Shown: positions 12,200-24,000 of the stretch, piece after piece
How positions within the stretch are numbered: position 1 is the stretch's first letter
Layout of the letters: each line of letters begins with the position of its first letter
DNA from: Larix kaempferi
Taxonomy: Eukaryota; Streptophyta; Pinopsida; Pinales; Pinaceae
Length of the DNA stretch: 64,000 nucleotides
Direction: 5' to 3'
NCBI GenBank assembly: GCA_027924585.1
Contig: BSBM01000191.1
Span: 2,046,001 to 2,110,000, forward strand
The notes under the pieces: generated by a model
Told to the model about the DNA's origin: nothing
What the model saw: the letters and a program-made list of their open reading frames with translations, nothing else
Databases searched by the model: none
Program-made: the position numbers and the translations under genes

Positions 12200-12886
12200 T
12201 GCTAGATACCAACATACAAAGGATTTCCTAATTTGGCTACATTTCTCACGAAATTTGAGGAAAAAGTGGCGGAACAGCAACGTCTATTGGCCTTGAAGGA
12301 TACTCCTGCGCGTTGGTGGGCAGTGCACAAATCTCATATCACAAACTAGCCACTATGTCGACACCTCAGGATGGTGAGGTTCGACGATGCAGAAGGATCT
12401 GAAGGAAGGAAGTTTGACGACAAAACTGACCTGAAGGCACATTTGGCTGAATGCGCAAGCAAATGGGGATTACGAGAAAAAGAGGAATGGTTCCATGCGT
12501 TTATTCGCACACTGGATGAAGTACCACAGAGTTGGTATGTCGTAGCAGAACTGTGACGCGGGATGACTTCTTGGGAACAGCTAACAATTGGCTTCAGCCA
12601 AACGTTTTGTTTCTCAGATGAGAACCCCTTCATCCATAGTGCATTGCAAGTGATCCAAGAAAAGGTTTTTGAAGTAGTACCGACAGAGCAACCATTAGAA
12701 CTTCGGTGGACTGCGACACCATAAATGTTGATGGAGTGCTATAACATCACAGGAGAGCTGGATGATGAGGATGATCCGAGGGCTACGTATCTACCGGAGT
12801 CGGAAGGAAGTCGTAGTGTCGAGCCACCAGAAATACCTTCCGACAAATTCTAGCAACCGCTAAAGATCAATAAAGTAAACATTGGG
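12200..12886 (+). pseudogene. Second gag-like module between protease and RT
   Basis: This stretch reads RWWAVHKSHI, then at 12371-12556 an open segment ending FIRTLDEVPQSWYVVAEL, then W, LT, FSQTFCFSDENP. The pattern (an amphipathic region, a loop ending in P-x-x-W-Y, then a helix with LT..F) is that of a retrotransposon gag (capsid-like) domain rather than protease or RT. The minus-strand relative at 7431-8121 has the same module in the same place, so it belongs to the family and is not a local accident. Its role is unknown to me. Confidence 0.5.
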
Positions 12887-14302
12887 TTGGAGGAGAACCG
12901 GAAGTTTGCGAGCATTGTGGATTACTGGGATGATTCAACTATTGCGAAGATGAATGATCTGTTGCATGAGTTTCAGGATTTGTTCCCAACAAAATTCTCA
13001 GAGATGAAAGGGATTTCCGGGGACTTAGGAAAAATTAAGATCCCTCTGAAACCCGATGCAAAGCCAGTCAAGCAACGGCCCTATCAGTTGAATCCAAGGC
13101 ACAAGGAGAGAGTACAGGCCGAGATTGAAAGTATGTTGGAAGCAGGAATTATAGAACCAGTAGAAGAATCAGAGTGGATCAGCCTGATGGTGGTACAGGA
13201 TAATAAAATTGGAGAAGTCTGAATCTGTGTTGACTTACGGAAGTTGAATGATGCATGCTTACACGACCCGTTCCCGACACCATTCACGGATGAGGTGCTT
13301 GAAGGAGTAGGAGGTAAGGAAAAATACTCATTTACGGATGGGTTTTCAGGCTATCACTTGATCAAAATTGCGAAGGAATACCAACATAAGACTACATTCG
13401 TCACAAAATGGGGATGCTTTCAGTATACGGTGATGCCATTTGGACTAAAGACTCCAGCAATTTTTTCAAGATTAGTAGTTTCGGTGTTCAAAGACTACAT
13501 TCATAAATTTCTTACCGTCTATATGGACGATTGGACAATGTATGGGTTGGTCAAAGATCACGTCGCAAACCTGAGGCTAATGCTGGAACGATGTCGACAT
13601 TACCATATTTCATTGAACCTGAAGAAGTGCATCTTCTGTGTTCCGTTCTGGATTTTGTTGGGGAACATTGTCTGTAGGGAAGGAATGCTAGTAGACCCGA
13701 CGAAGATCGCAATTATTGTTGACCTCCCATCGCCAAAAATAGTTAATCAATTGAGAGCGACACTGGGCCACACGGGCTACTACAGGAATTTTATCAGAGG
13801 GTATGCAGCAATCACAGCACCAATGGAGAAGTTGTTGAATAAAGACGCCAAGTTTGAGTGGAATGAAGAGTGCCAAAAGAGTCTGGACATATTAAAAACA
13901 AAGATGGTTTCCGCACCCATATTGTCATTCCTAGATTGGACGAAGGAGTTCCACGTTCACGTCGATGCGTCATCAATTGCATTAGGAGTCATCTTGGCCC
14001 AGCTAGTAGATCAAGGCGACATCGACCACCCGATAGCATTCGCAAGTAGGAAGCTGTCTACTACGGAGAAGAATTATACGACCACGGAACGGGAAGGGTT
14101 GGCGATGGTCTACGCCTTACAGAAATTCCAACACTACCTATTAGGGGGCCATTTTAAAATGTTGACCGATCATTTAGCATTAAAATACCTGGTGAACAAG
14201 CCTATGTTGGGGGGGAAGATCGTTCGATGGTTGTTACTATTCCAGGAATTTGATTTTGAGATAATTTTAAAGCCAGGATGACTGAATGCAAGACCAGACC
14301 AC
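12887..14302 (+). pseudogene. Ty3/gypsy reverse transcriptase and RNase H, nearly open
   Basis: RT copies the element RNA and RNase H removes the RNA strand. The frame 12887-13222 holds the linker (YWDDSTIAKMNDLL, KQRPYQLNP) and RT fingers (GIIEPVEESEWIS). A TGA at about 13220 replaces the Arg of RICVDLRKLN, and the frame then stays open 13244-14281 for 345 codons. Visible motifs: DPFPTPFTDEVL, SFTDGFSGYH, MPFGLK, the catalytic VYMDDWT, KKCIFC, then RNase H with HVDASSIALG, TTEREGLAMVYALQKF and LTDHLALKYL. The next TGA, at about 14279, again replaces an Arg (KPG, then LNARPDHLS). This is the best preserved piece of the outer element. Confidence 0.9.
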
Positions 14303-14892
14303 TTGTCACGGATCAAGTCAGGGGAAAAGACAAGGAGCATTGACGAAGGATTGTCGGATGCTCAGTTGTTCAGGGTTGGAATGGTTAACGACCATTATGA
14401 ACAAGTCATTCAGTTTTTAGCAACAGGGGAGGCGCCGGAAGGCTTCACTGCCAACCAAAAGAAGAAGCTAGTCATCAGAGCTGTAGATTTTCAATTGATT
14501 GCAGGGAAATTGTATAAAATGGGGCCAGCTGAGATACTTTGACGATACGTCCTTCCGCATGAACGGGAGAGGATTCTTGTGGAAGCTCATGACGGGATTG
14601 CTGGAGGACACTACAGAGGACGTGCCACTGCGAGGAAGATCCTTCGAGCAAGACTATGGTGGCCGATGATGCATGGAGATGCTACGGACTACGCTAAAAG
14701 CTACGACGTATGTCAACGGACAAGGAAGCCATCATGAAGGGATGAAATGCCACTAGTACCTCAATTGATACTACAGGCTTTCGATAAATGGGTAGTTGAA
14801 TTCGTGAGACCCATCAACCCACCAGGAAAAAGAACAGGGTCGTGCTACATAATTACTGCGGCAGACTACTTAATGCGATGGACATAAGCAGT
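14303..14892 (+). pseudogene. Integrase N-terminal half, cut by the nested insertion
   Basis: Continues from RNase H: 14303-14542 is the tether before integrase, then after a TGA (former Arg codon) the zinc-binding domain reads EAHDGIAGGHYRGRATA (paired His) and YDVCQRT (one expected Cys is replaced by Tyr). The catalytic core begins at FDKWVVEFVRPINPPGK, where the first Asp position reads Glu. The gene stops at 14892, where the Tat-type element is inserted. Its other half resumes at 30572. Confidence 0.85.
14888..14892 (+). repeat. Target-site duplication, left copy (GCAGT)
   Basis: GCAGT immediately precedes the left LTR and recurs at 30567-30571 immediately after the right LTR. A 5-bp duplication is usual for LTR-element integration. 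Confidence 0.92.
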
Positions 14893-15869
14893 TGTTATAC
14901 CTCCATATTTCACAATGTCGCATCTTCACCATAAAAATAGTTGACGACACTTCCCCTACTGCTTAAAACACCTAGAAGAGAAAAATGATGAATGATCCTT
15001 GAAAACAAACCTATCCTGTCAAGAATCAACCCAGCTGAGACTTGATATACCTACACTACCGCGCCTTGCTCCAACTTAGGTGCGCGGTAGTCCTCACTAC
15101 CGCGCTATGCTCTTTCTTTGCCACGCGGTACTACCGTGCTATGCTCAGTTTAAGAGGTGCGGTACTCATTTTTTAGCCTTTTTGCCATGGCTCGTGGGAT
15201 CTTGATTTTCGAGAGATTTTTTAGGATTGGTATCCTTGATTCGATCCTAACTCACCTTCTCAGATTAGTGGGCCTGATCGACTAAACATTCCCAAGATCC
15301 ATTCTTCTCTCTTGATGGTTAACCCTACTACACACTATAAGAGAGAGGCATTCCATGAGCAAAGGGAGGACTCTTGGAGACATCAAACTTATGATCTCGA
15401 ATCTTTGTGGAGATAGCTAGAGGAGAAAGCACTTGGAGCTGGGAGTTGGCTTGGATATCAAACAACCATTGTAAGTGACTTCAAGTTGGTAATAAAGTAT
15501 AACTTGTCTTGTTTCCCAAATCATGTATGTTGATCTTGTTTCAATCATATGATTTGTATCTTTTACAGATTTAGATCCTAACTCGTATTTCAAGTTGCTA
15601 GAGAATTGTATGTGCTTGTATCTTGGTTCTATTTTGATAGGTTCATTCGCAAGGACTTGGAGATTGAAGCGACCATTAGGACGAGCAATTGGATCAAAGG
15701 TCAGTTAGATCTCTTCCATTTCTTTCAGCAATACAGTCTTGAGATGTTTGTTTAGATCTAGGAATTCAAGGCAGCATTTGCTATCTTTTTGTCTTAGTTT
15801 AGAGTAAGTTAAAGTCTACTTTAACCTAAGAGAATTTCTACCTATCCGTAGGGAGAAATTTCTACAACA
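14893..15869 (+). mobile_element. Left (5') LTR of the Tat-type element, 977 bp
   Basis: Pairs along its full length with 29625-30566. I count about 23 substitutions (roughly 2.4 percent, mostly transitions) and one 35-bp segment around 15153-15190 that is present here and absent in the right LTR. A TATA-like CTATAAGAG is near 15335, which would place U3 to its left. Palindromic CGCGGTA/TACCGCG motifs occupy 15057-15172 in U3. A plausible intron (GTAAGT at 15471, TTTTACAG ending at 15568) lies downstream of the TATA box. Confidence 0.95.
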
Positions 15870-15874
15870 AAGAA

Positions 15875-15889
15875 TGGCGACTCCGCTGG
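15875..15889 (+). promoter_or_regulatory. Primer-binding site (Arg-tRNA-like)
   Basis: TGGCGACTCCGCTGG begins five bases after the left LTR. It starts with TGG, as expected for the complement of a tRNA 3' CCA end. From memory, Ogre-type plant elements use an Arg-tRNA site of very similar sequence. The tRNA assignment should be checked against tRNA sequences. Confidence 0.75.
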
Positions 15890-17714
15890 TTTGAACCCCA
15901 TTTGATTGATTCATCTCACTTTCAGTCATTTTTTATTGTGATTCTTCTTTCTCTTCAAACCAGTACTGAATTTTGGTCTCTTTGACCTTTATTCTCCCCT
16001 CCTCTCTACATCTTTCCTCCCTCTATGATCAGTGAGTCCTCTGGATCTGCAGCAACCCTGAAAAATTCAATCTCCTTTTCAAAAGTTATGTTTTTCCATC
16101 CTTTGCAACAGTACCATGCCCCCACTACTGTCTACAGCGCGGTAGTACCACGTACCCAACACTCTTACCAGAGCGGTAGTGTACCAGTACCGCGCTCTAG
16201 CCTGTTCCTTCCACGCGATAGTGTCTGCATTTTTTTTCAATTTTTCTTGCCTGTTTGGTTTCCTCAATCACTTTTGATTTTCTCTGCTTTAGTTTGGTGT
16301 TTTCTGTTGCTTATTACTATCCTGTTCATTGAACAATCTTTGGGGTTTGTTTATTTATCTTGTGAGCTTGATTATTTTATGAGTTAGTGGCATTATTTAC
16401 ACATTGGGTCACACCTTCAGTCTGATTGCATTGGTTTGATCTTCCCATCACAACCAAACTGTTACTACTATAATCACATTACAGGATTGTGTATTTTCAT
16501 AATCACATTGTTTCCATTATTGTTATTCAAACTTATATCAAAAATTATCATTGGAGAACATTTGTGTTGTTTGGATTGAAATGATCTAGCAGTATTATCG
16601 TGCATTAGGAAGTGAACCATTTATTTGCCACATAAATTCTCATTGTTTGGAGCATTCTAGTTGCAGATCAATGAATTTGAAAGAAGTGTTTATTTCAGTT
16701 TGGCTTTACTTAGAAAAAGAAAACAAATTTTTTTTGTTGCTTTGAAGTGGTTTTTAATTGATGGTGAAAGTTTCATACATTTATGATCGAAGAACTCTCT
16801 CTCTTCCATAGCTAGTTTTCATCGAATACAAGGCTTATTTCGATTCATTCTCACTTGCATGGTTTGGGTCGTCACAACACCACCAAGTTTCACGTCCATT
16901 TACCCGATTGAGTAATACAACCACTAAAATTAATCTCCCTAACTAAACCAACATTAACCTCACTTGAGGAAATCAAAAGAATTTGGTAGTTAGGTAGGAC
17001 ACCGGGGATAGGTATCAAAATAATTCCCCCTTGTCATTATCATCTGAGACATAGTTGTTGTCCTCTAGGGAACTAAAATCCTCTAGTATTTATTGACACA
17101 GTCATAGACCAGTTTGTGGAGGGGCCTCTTGACTGTTTTTAACTTTCAGGGGTTAAACCGCCGCGAGATCGAGAACCGGACGGACTCTGTGGAATGCCGC
17201 ACTCCACTTAGCCCTAAGGCAACATCGATCATTGTCTTCCTTGTATTCATAGTAATGCAAGGGTGATAAGGCAGAAGCGCCGAAAACCTTTTCCAACGTG
17301 TCATGAACGAGGTAGCTTAGTGACTTTTCTACTAGGGCTCTTTTTCCCAGGATCCCTTTCAGTAGAGGGATATCCTTCTCATATTGGTCTCTCACGTTGT
17401 ATTTTTCGACTTGGATTTCATCACCTTGCGAAGGATACAACTTGTTGAGGTCTCCAGCTCTTAGTTAGGAGTTTGCTTGTTATCGCATCTTTATAGAGGG
17501 TCATTTTTTCTTTTTAGTGACTGCTTGTTGGCATTCTGGCCACTATTTTTCTCAGCTCACTTACTGAGACACCGGTCTCAGTATAGATTTTAGAGCTTGT
17601 TTTTTTGGCCTACGAGCCTTGCTTTTTCTATCTCCTCTTTTGCACACTCGGCTGCATTAGAGTTTTTGAGTTATTTGTTATGAGACTGCCCCCGGATTTC
17701 ATATTCTTGCTATT
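15890..17714 (+). other. Leader of the Tat-type element
   Basis: A 1.8-kb stretch before gag with no supported gene. It contains another cluster of CGCGGTAGT/GTACCGCG motifs at about 16100-16215. The frame at 16025-16387 and the opposite-strand frame at 17153-17440 show no family motif. Confidence 0.6.
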
Positions 17715-19756
17715 ATGTCAGAACCACCACGGAGATCACGAAGAGTACAGGGCAAAATCCCTCCACCACCACCACCGCCGCGGACCTCCGGTCCACCTAC
17801 ATCACGTATTCCCGCCCCTCCTGGCCGCGGTGCCAGTCGAGGGAACATTCCACTGCCGATACGCACTACGTCTTCAGTTCCGCCTGTCACTGGTACTTAC
17901 AGCACGGTCTCAGAACCTCTTGCAGTTTCTGCAACCATTAGTACATCTGAGACTCTCACTGTCACTTCACCCACTGTTATTCCAGATATATCTGCCACAG
18001 TGGACAATATTACAACAGCTGAATCTAGTACAGCCCAAGATACTAGACCAGAGGCCATCCTCCTCCCCGATGTTAACACTTCCCTTCCACTAGAAAATTT
18101 CTACGATGACACGGAAGGATTTGTTGGCACCATCGAAGGATTCGACCAGATACATCTGGATTGATTCCATTCCTGGGCGGGTACGTCAAAGTTATCGAAG
18201 AAACCCAACTTCCTGATACACCTTTTGAACCTGACTACGGCTTTATCACTTCCCAGGTGGAGCCTCCACCTGTTACAATCGCGCCATCTAGTGTTCATCC
18301 ACAGGAAACCTGTTCTCCCACCAACATACCTCGTACCATATCTCTCCCCAACCTCCCTTCGGGACATGAGATCATGGCCTCCATTCAGTCTAGTATGGTT
18401 AGTCTAGCTAATTCCCCGTTAGTGTAAGAACAGTTCAAACGTGACACAGAGAAAATGCTCTCGACGGCTTCTAGATATCCCCTTGTTACCCGTCCTCCCG
18501 ACTATTGGGATCCCAACGTTCCGTTTAGCACAGAGTTTCATCACTCCTATGCAGATGGCTCTGGACCTTCAGACGTTACTATACCTCTGTTCCCGTCGGA
18601 CCCCAAAAACCCTTTTTCAGGATACAAACCCGGACCCAGTCTTCGATGGTCCTCCTATTGTTGAACACGCTATGGACGGAACCCCCGATACCCCTAGGTT
18701 AAATTCCCCACATTTGCTGCCATCACCCATGTTTGGCGCACATTCTATGAGGGATAACCCAGTTTTTTCTCCATCCCCGCTCGTCACATATGGAAGACCC
18801 CCTCCACAAATCGACACCTTTGGCGTCGTTGGCCAATCGACACTATCTTACCTGGCTAGTGTTGGAAGAACACCAAGTCATACTGCTGGATCATCCATAT
18901 TGATCAGAGGTTCACCTTCGACCACTATCTACACTATCTCAGGAGGTGGACAACCAACTGCCGTGATCCCCAATCCCAACAACCAAACCCCTCCTGGCGG
19001 GCCATCAACCCAGCCTACTGGAGGACAATCCTTTGTTGGAAACCTCGCTCCTAGTCACTAACCACCTCCCATCAGGCCATCAACCCAACCTACTGGAGGA
19101 CAATCCTTTGTTGGGAACCCTGTTCCTAGTCAACAACCTCCTCCTAAAGGGCCATCCAACCCATCTACTGGAGGGCAACCCATCAACACCATCCAACAAC
19201 CCTCCCAACCAACAACATCTGCTCAGTATGGTATGTACAACACACCTGGCAGCGGACAACCTTATACCGGTTTCCCAACCGGGCCTCATCTTCAACATCC
19301 CTCACCAGGCACACTTCCTTCTTGGGGATCTCAAATCCCACAGAGTGGGGGGTACTCATTATTTGGAAACTGGAACCCAGCTGGGGGGCAATCTCAGATT
19401 CCCCCCAACTTGAATTTCGGCCTCCCCTATCCTTCGGCTGCTACAACTCCATGGAACCCATCCCTTCAATTTCCACATCTTCATCAAGGAGGAACCAACG
19501 TTCCATGAGCACCACTGTCGCAGCCACCCCCCAAACCTGCTACGGGAAACCCTCCACTTACTCAATATAATGGTAACATTCCTGGAACACAACAAATCCA
19601 GGGAACCTTTCCCCAACCAGGAGCAGCAACCATTCCTGGGTTACAACAACCCAGGGTACCATACCTACCATCCCCACTCAGAAGAACATCCAACAACCGG
19701 TTACCACCGTGATTCCTAGTCAGGTGATGACTTCCAACACTTAACTGGTTAACCAG
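17715..19756 (+). pseudogene. gag N-terminal Pro/Gly/Gln-rich extension (frameshifted)
   Basis: The likely gag start is ATG 17715, giving MSEPPRRSRRVQGK followed by eight prolines. The reading passes 17715-18164 (frame 3), about 18161-18620 (frame 2), then mostly frame 3 again to about 19720, before the conserved gag domain in frame 2 at 19757. The composition is Pro, Gly, Ser, Thr, Gln rich and mostly without predicted fold. An imperfect 75-bp duplication (copies near 19000 and 19075) repeats PSTQPTGGQSFVGN. At least two frameshifts and a few stops interrupt it. Whether all of it was one Gag protein or included a separate upstream ORF cannot be decided here. Confidence 0.55.
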
Positions 19757-22288
19757 ATGGCCTACTACCCACAGAACGTCCAGCAGCACCCTGCGGGAAA
19801 CATATATGGGTATAACACGCAGCAGTATACTATGCAGGGCCCCCCAGGTTTCTCTGCACCATACGGTTATTACTCATACCCGCAGACCAATCGTCAACTT
19901 CCCTTTTTGGCCACGCTAGACTTACCCGATTTGTCGAGGCTCATTAACGATCCTATATGGCATGAACCTCACTGGCCACCCATTCCAGCCAAACTTCCAT
20001 CGGACATTCCTAAGTTCGATGCTAAGCCCGGGGAAGACCCCAAGAACCACGTAATGACCTTCCATCTTTGGTGTTCATCCAACTCATTGATGGACGATTC
20101 CATTCGACTATGGCTCTTCCAGCGTACGCTTACCGGCACGACAACAAAATGGTACATCGAGCTGCCACAACACTCTTTCCACGATTTCAACACCTTAGCT
20201 ATGCAGTTTCTGACCCATTTCCAGCTCCCCATCCGGTATGAGACTAGAATAGAATTGTTAACCTCGTTGCGTCAAACCACTTCTACGCACATTTCAGACC
20301 ACATCCATGAGTGGTGTCGACGCCGTAGGCTAATCAAGGCACCCATTCCGGATCAGCTACTCACTGATTGGTTCACAAAGTCATTCTTGCCTCCCATAGC
20401 CAGGGATATCGCTATGCGCGGGCCGGTCACAAAAGAACAAGCCATCTCGGCAGCCCAGTACATGGATTTGGTATATACCCAATCCGACACTTTACACAAA
20501 CTTCTTCCCCATGCCGCCCGCGTTACCATTGATCCAACGAAACCCACCACTGAACCCCCCATTGATGGTATTGTCGGTTCAGTCAAGGCCCAGCCTACCA
20601 CCAACTCGACGGGGCAACAAGCTTCTACTTCCCCCACTCTATCTCAGGTTGCTCCAAAATCCACTACTTATCCTACTGTCTCCTCCAAAGTGAACGCAGT
20701 TCAATCTACGTCACAACCATCTGGAGGAAAGAAGAAGAACAATCATGGTAAATCCAAGAAGAACCAACAGGAGAATCCCAAGCCACAACCCACCCACAAC
20801 GACCTGAAACTACGTCGGAAGGCTAAGTTTCCCTGCCTAATTTGTCAAGACGATCACTACACACGTGACTGTCCCTACAAGGATGAAGTCAACAAATTCG
20901 TTAAAGGATCCTCTCGCCCGGCAGTGTTAACTGACCCTTTCCCTCAGCAACAACAGCAGATGGTTTCCCAAGAAACCCCACAAGGGGGCAACTCGAGCAA
21001 CCCAACTCGCGGAGAAACATCCGCAAATCGCGAAATCCTGATGACGAGTAATGAGGAGATTCATATAACAACTCGTTCAAAGACATATGAGAACCCTCCA
21101 AGTTCAAACAAACAGTCAAAGACAGCCAAAGGCAAGTCTCCTGTCGAAGATCCGACTCCTACCCCTCCCCCTAACGGCCATCTCCATATCGAGAGACCGC
21201 TTACGGACACAGTGCTATTCCCACCCAAGGGCACCATACGAAAGGCGACATTTAATCCCAATGCACGAGCTGCCCAAAATTACAACATTGTTGAGGATTT
21301 AGCTCAAGCACCTTGTGCCATGTCGACTCTCGAGGTTCTTCAACACTGCCCTGCGCAGCGTAGAACCTTACTTTCAACACTGGGGGCAATGGACCCAGAT
21401 ACTTCAAACACTATTATGTTTAACTTGGAGTATGCCAAACCTTGGCTTTCTCACCAGTTAGCCTTCCAGGTTCATACAAAAATCCATGGAAATAACATCC
21501 ATCGCACTGTTTTAGATGAAGGTGCCTCCACGTCGATCATGTCTTTGAATTGTTGGAGAGCCTTAGGCTCACCCGAAGTCACGACGTCTCCCACCACTCT
21601 CAGGGCATTTGATGGACACGGTTTTCAACCTTATGGACTCATTCCTGCAATTGGTGTTGAACTGGTGGGCAAAACAGTATCAGTACACATCGAAGTCGTG
21701 GATTCACCATTGGATTACAATCTTCTACTTGGTCGGAACTGGTTTTACGCCATGACCGCCATATCATTTACTGTCTTCCGGATCGTGCAATTTCCTCATA
21801 AAGGGAAAATTGTCACCATAGATCAACTTGATTACTGGAACTCCGCCAACACCGTCCCGTTATTGGATCAGCCTCGGTATCGGTTCCAAGACGTTGGCAT
21901 TGGTCTTATGAAGGATTCTTCCCTTATTGGAGTTTTCCCAAAGCTGGGGCCCCATGTTCAACCAGTCAACATGATTTCATCGAATGTCACCCCTTCCAAT
22001 GATTCATGGGTGAATCTGAGTCCCGCTGAGATTGAAAACTACGACAACTCCATGCCCTTGAATAGAAACCTCGCAGCGTACGAAGCGATCCAGTCAGCCA
22101 CCGATTGGGTCGATTGTTCTACCCATCACACTGTGGCACAACTATCATCTGGGACTCATTCATCCCCACCAATTATCGATCCTCTCACTTTGATTTTTCC
22201 CACTGACGAATCATCTATGGAGGTTATGTGCGGTGATGAGCCACCATGGGGAGATTTTCATCATCGATCTTCATTCCCCACCATCTAG
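19757..22288 (+). pseudogene. gag and protease, open for 843 codons
   Basis: The open frame starts MAYYPQNVQQHP and holds the retrotransposon gag domain at about residues 75-270 (PKFDAKPGEDPKNH, LWLFQRTLTGTTTKWY, FLTHFQLP, FTKSFLPP). A basic Lys-rich stretch follows, then a zinc knuckle at about residue 360, CLICQDDHYTRDC, spaced C-x2-C-x3-H-x4-C. Protease lies at about residues 570-680: the active-site segment is LDEGASTSIM (D-x-G kept, with Glu in the middle) and LLLGRNWFYAM is the conserved late strand. The ATG at 19757 is probably internal, because gag seems to begin at 17715. The TAG at 22286 is in frame with pol, and the RT region continues in the same frame. Confidence 0.9.
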
Positions 22289-24000
22289 ATGCTTGAGCCC
22301 GATACAAAATCCATCCCTTCAGTTGGAATGGCTCAAACCAAGTTTCCCACTTCCCTCGATGAAGGAAACTTGGCTAACCTTATGGAAACCACTCCCATAG
22401 AAATTTCAGTGAAGCCTGGTATCGTGTAAAACATTCATATTGGAAAAACATGCACTCCCCTCGAAATGGAGTTCTACACTGCCTACTTTAAAAACTTCCG
22501 CGATGTTTTTGCTTGGAGTTATGAAGAAATGCCAGGAATAGACCCCTCGATTGTGGTCCATGAAATTCCAACCTTCCCTGGCACCCGACCTGTTCGGCAG
22601 AAACTCCGACCTGTCCATCCTCGTAAGGCAGCCGCTATTAAAGCAGAAGTTGAAAAACTTTTGCGTGCTGATTTTATCTATCTCGTCCCATTGACAGAAT
22701 GGGTATCTAACATCGTTCCCGTAGCCAAGAAACAGGGAACGATTAGAGTCTGTGTCGATTACCGCGACTTGAACAAAGCTTGTCCAAAGGACAACTACCC
22801 AAATCCGTTCATCGACCATATCATCGATAACTGCACCGGGAGTGTCATCTTTTCATTTATGGATGGCTTTTCTGGCTATAATCAGACCGATATCCTCCCA
22901 GCCGACTAGCATAAAACAACCTTTATCTGCCCTTGGGGGATTTTTGCATATAGAAAGTTACCTTTTGGCCTTAAAAATGCTAGGGAAACTTTCCAACAGG
23001 CGATGTCGTACGCATTTCATGATATCAAACATATTGTAGAACCATATCTTGATGATCTTCCCGCTCATTCTTAGAGCCGAGAAGACCATCCTGATCACTT
23101 AGGTGCCATTTTCGAAAGGTGTCGTCGCTACAATATCCGTTTGAATTCACATAAGTGCGTCTTTTGCGTGGAAGCCAAATTTTTTTTGGGATTCATAATC
23201 TCCAAAAGCGGGATATGCTTAGATCCTGTGAAGGTAGAAGCTATCTTAGCCCTGCCTTCCCCCACGAACATCCCAGAACTTCAAAGTTTGCAAGGGCATG
23301 CAAACTTTCTATGCCATTTTATTTGTAATCTTTCCGAGATAACAAAAGGCTATATGAGGCTTCTCAAGAAGAACACTCCCTTCATCTGGGACGACGAAGC
23401 CCAACGTTCCTTTGATAATCTAAAGGCGGCCTTAACTAAACATCCTGTGATTCAACCCCCCAATTACACACAAGATTACATTCTTTATCTCGCAGCTTCG
23501 ATTTCCACCATCGGTATGGTGCTAGTCCAGGAAGACCATAACGGCATAGAACATGTGGTATAATATCTTAGTAAGAGTCTTCTCGACTCCGAAACTTGTT
23601 ATTCACATGTTGAAAAACTGGCTCTGGCAACAGTTTTCGCTGTCCAGAGGTTCCGTCATTACATTCTACTCCGTCGGACCACTTTTATAGCAGATTTCAA
23701 TCCAATGTATTATATCCTCACGCGTCAAGTGCTTGGGGGAAAATATTCTCATTGGATCATCATCCTACAAGAGTTTGACTTGGAATTTGCCAAAGCCAAG
23801 TCCAAGAAGTCTTTGGTCTTTGCTGAGTTGATTTGTAACTTGCCCCATGCTACCGAGCAATCCGAGCCCATCGATTCTCTTCCTTATGAATCGTTGTTCC
23901 TCATTAGCATGTTTGATCCATGGTACGAGGATATTTTATTATATCTCCAAACCCAACGTTTTCGCCCCAACCTCACTCGTGATGAACGTCAACGTATCTG
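22289..24000 (+). pseudogene. Reverse transcriptase and first RNase H of the Tat-type element
   Basis: Same frame as gag-protease. Pre-RT linker (SYEEMPGIDPSIVVHEI), RT fingers (RADFIYLVPLTEWVSNIVPVAKK, IRVCVDYRDLNKACPKD), palm (FMDGFSGYNQ, KLPFGLKNA) and the catalytic YLDD at about 23044. Then CVFCVEAKFFLGFIIS and the connection. RNase H spans about 23480-23760 (YLAASISTIGMVLVQE, YSHVEKLALATVFAVQRFRH), but its first catalytic Asp position reads Ala, so this RNase H looks catalytically damaged. In-frame stops at 22427, 22907, 23072, 23561 and 23999; those at 22427, 22907 and 23999 fit Gln or Arg codons changed by C to T. Confidence 0.88.

Noticed and set aside
17605-19789. Alternative-frame ORFs in the Pro-rich gag extension
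   Set aside because: Repeated low-complexity sequence opens several frames; only the frame path with gag-like continuity was kept.
22286-22430. Intron between protease and RT, as described for Ogre
   Set aside because: Both sides and the stretch between stay in one frame with coding-like wording; the two stops fit point changes at Gln codons better than an intron.
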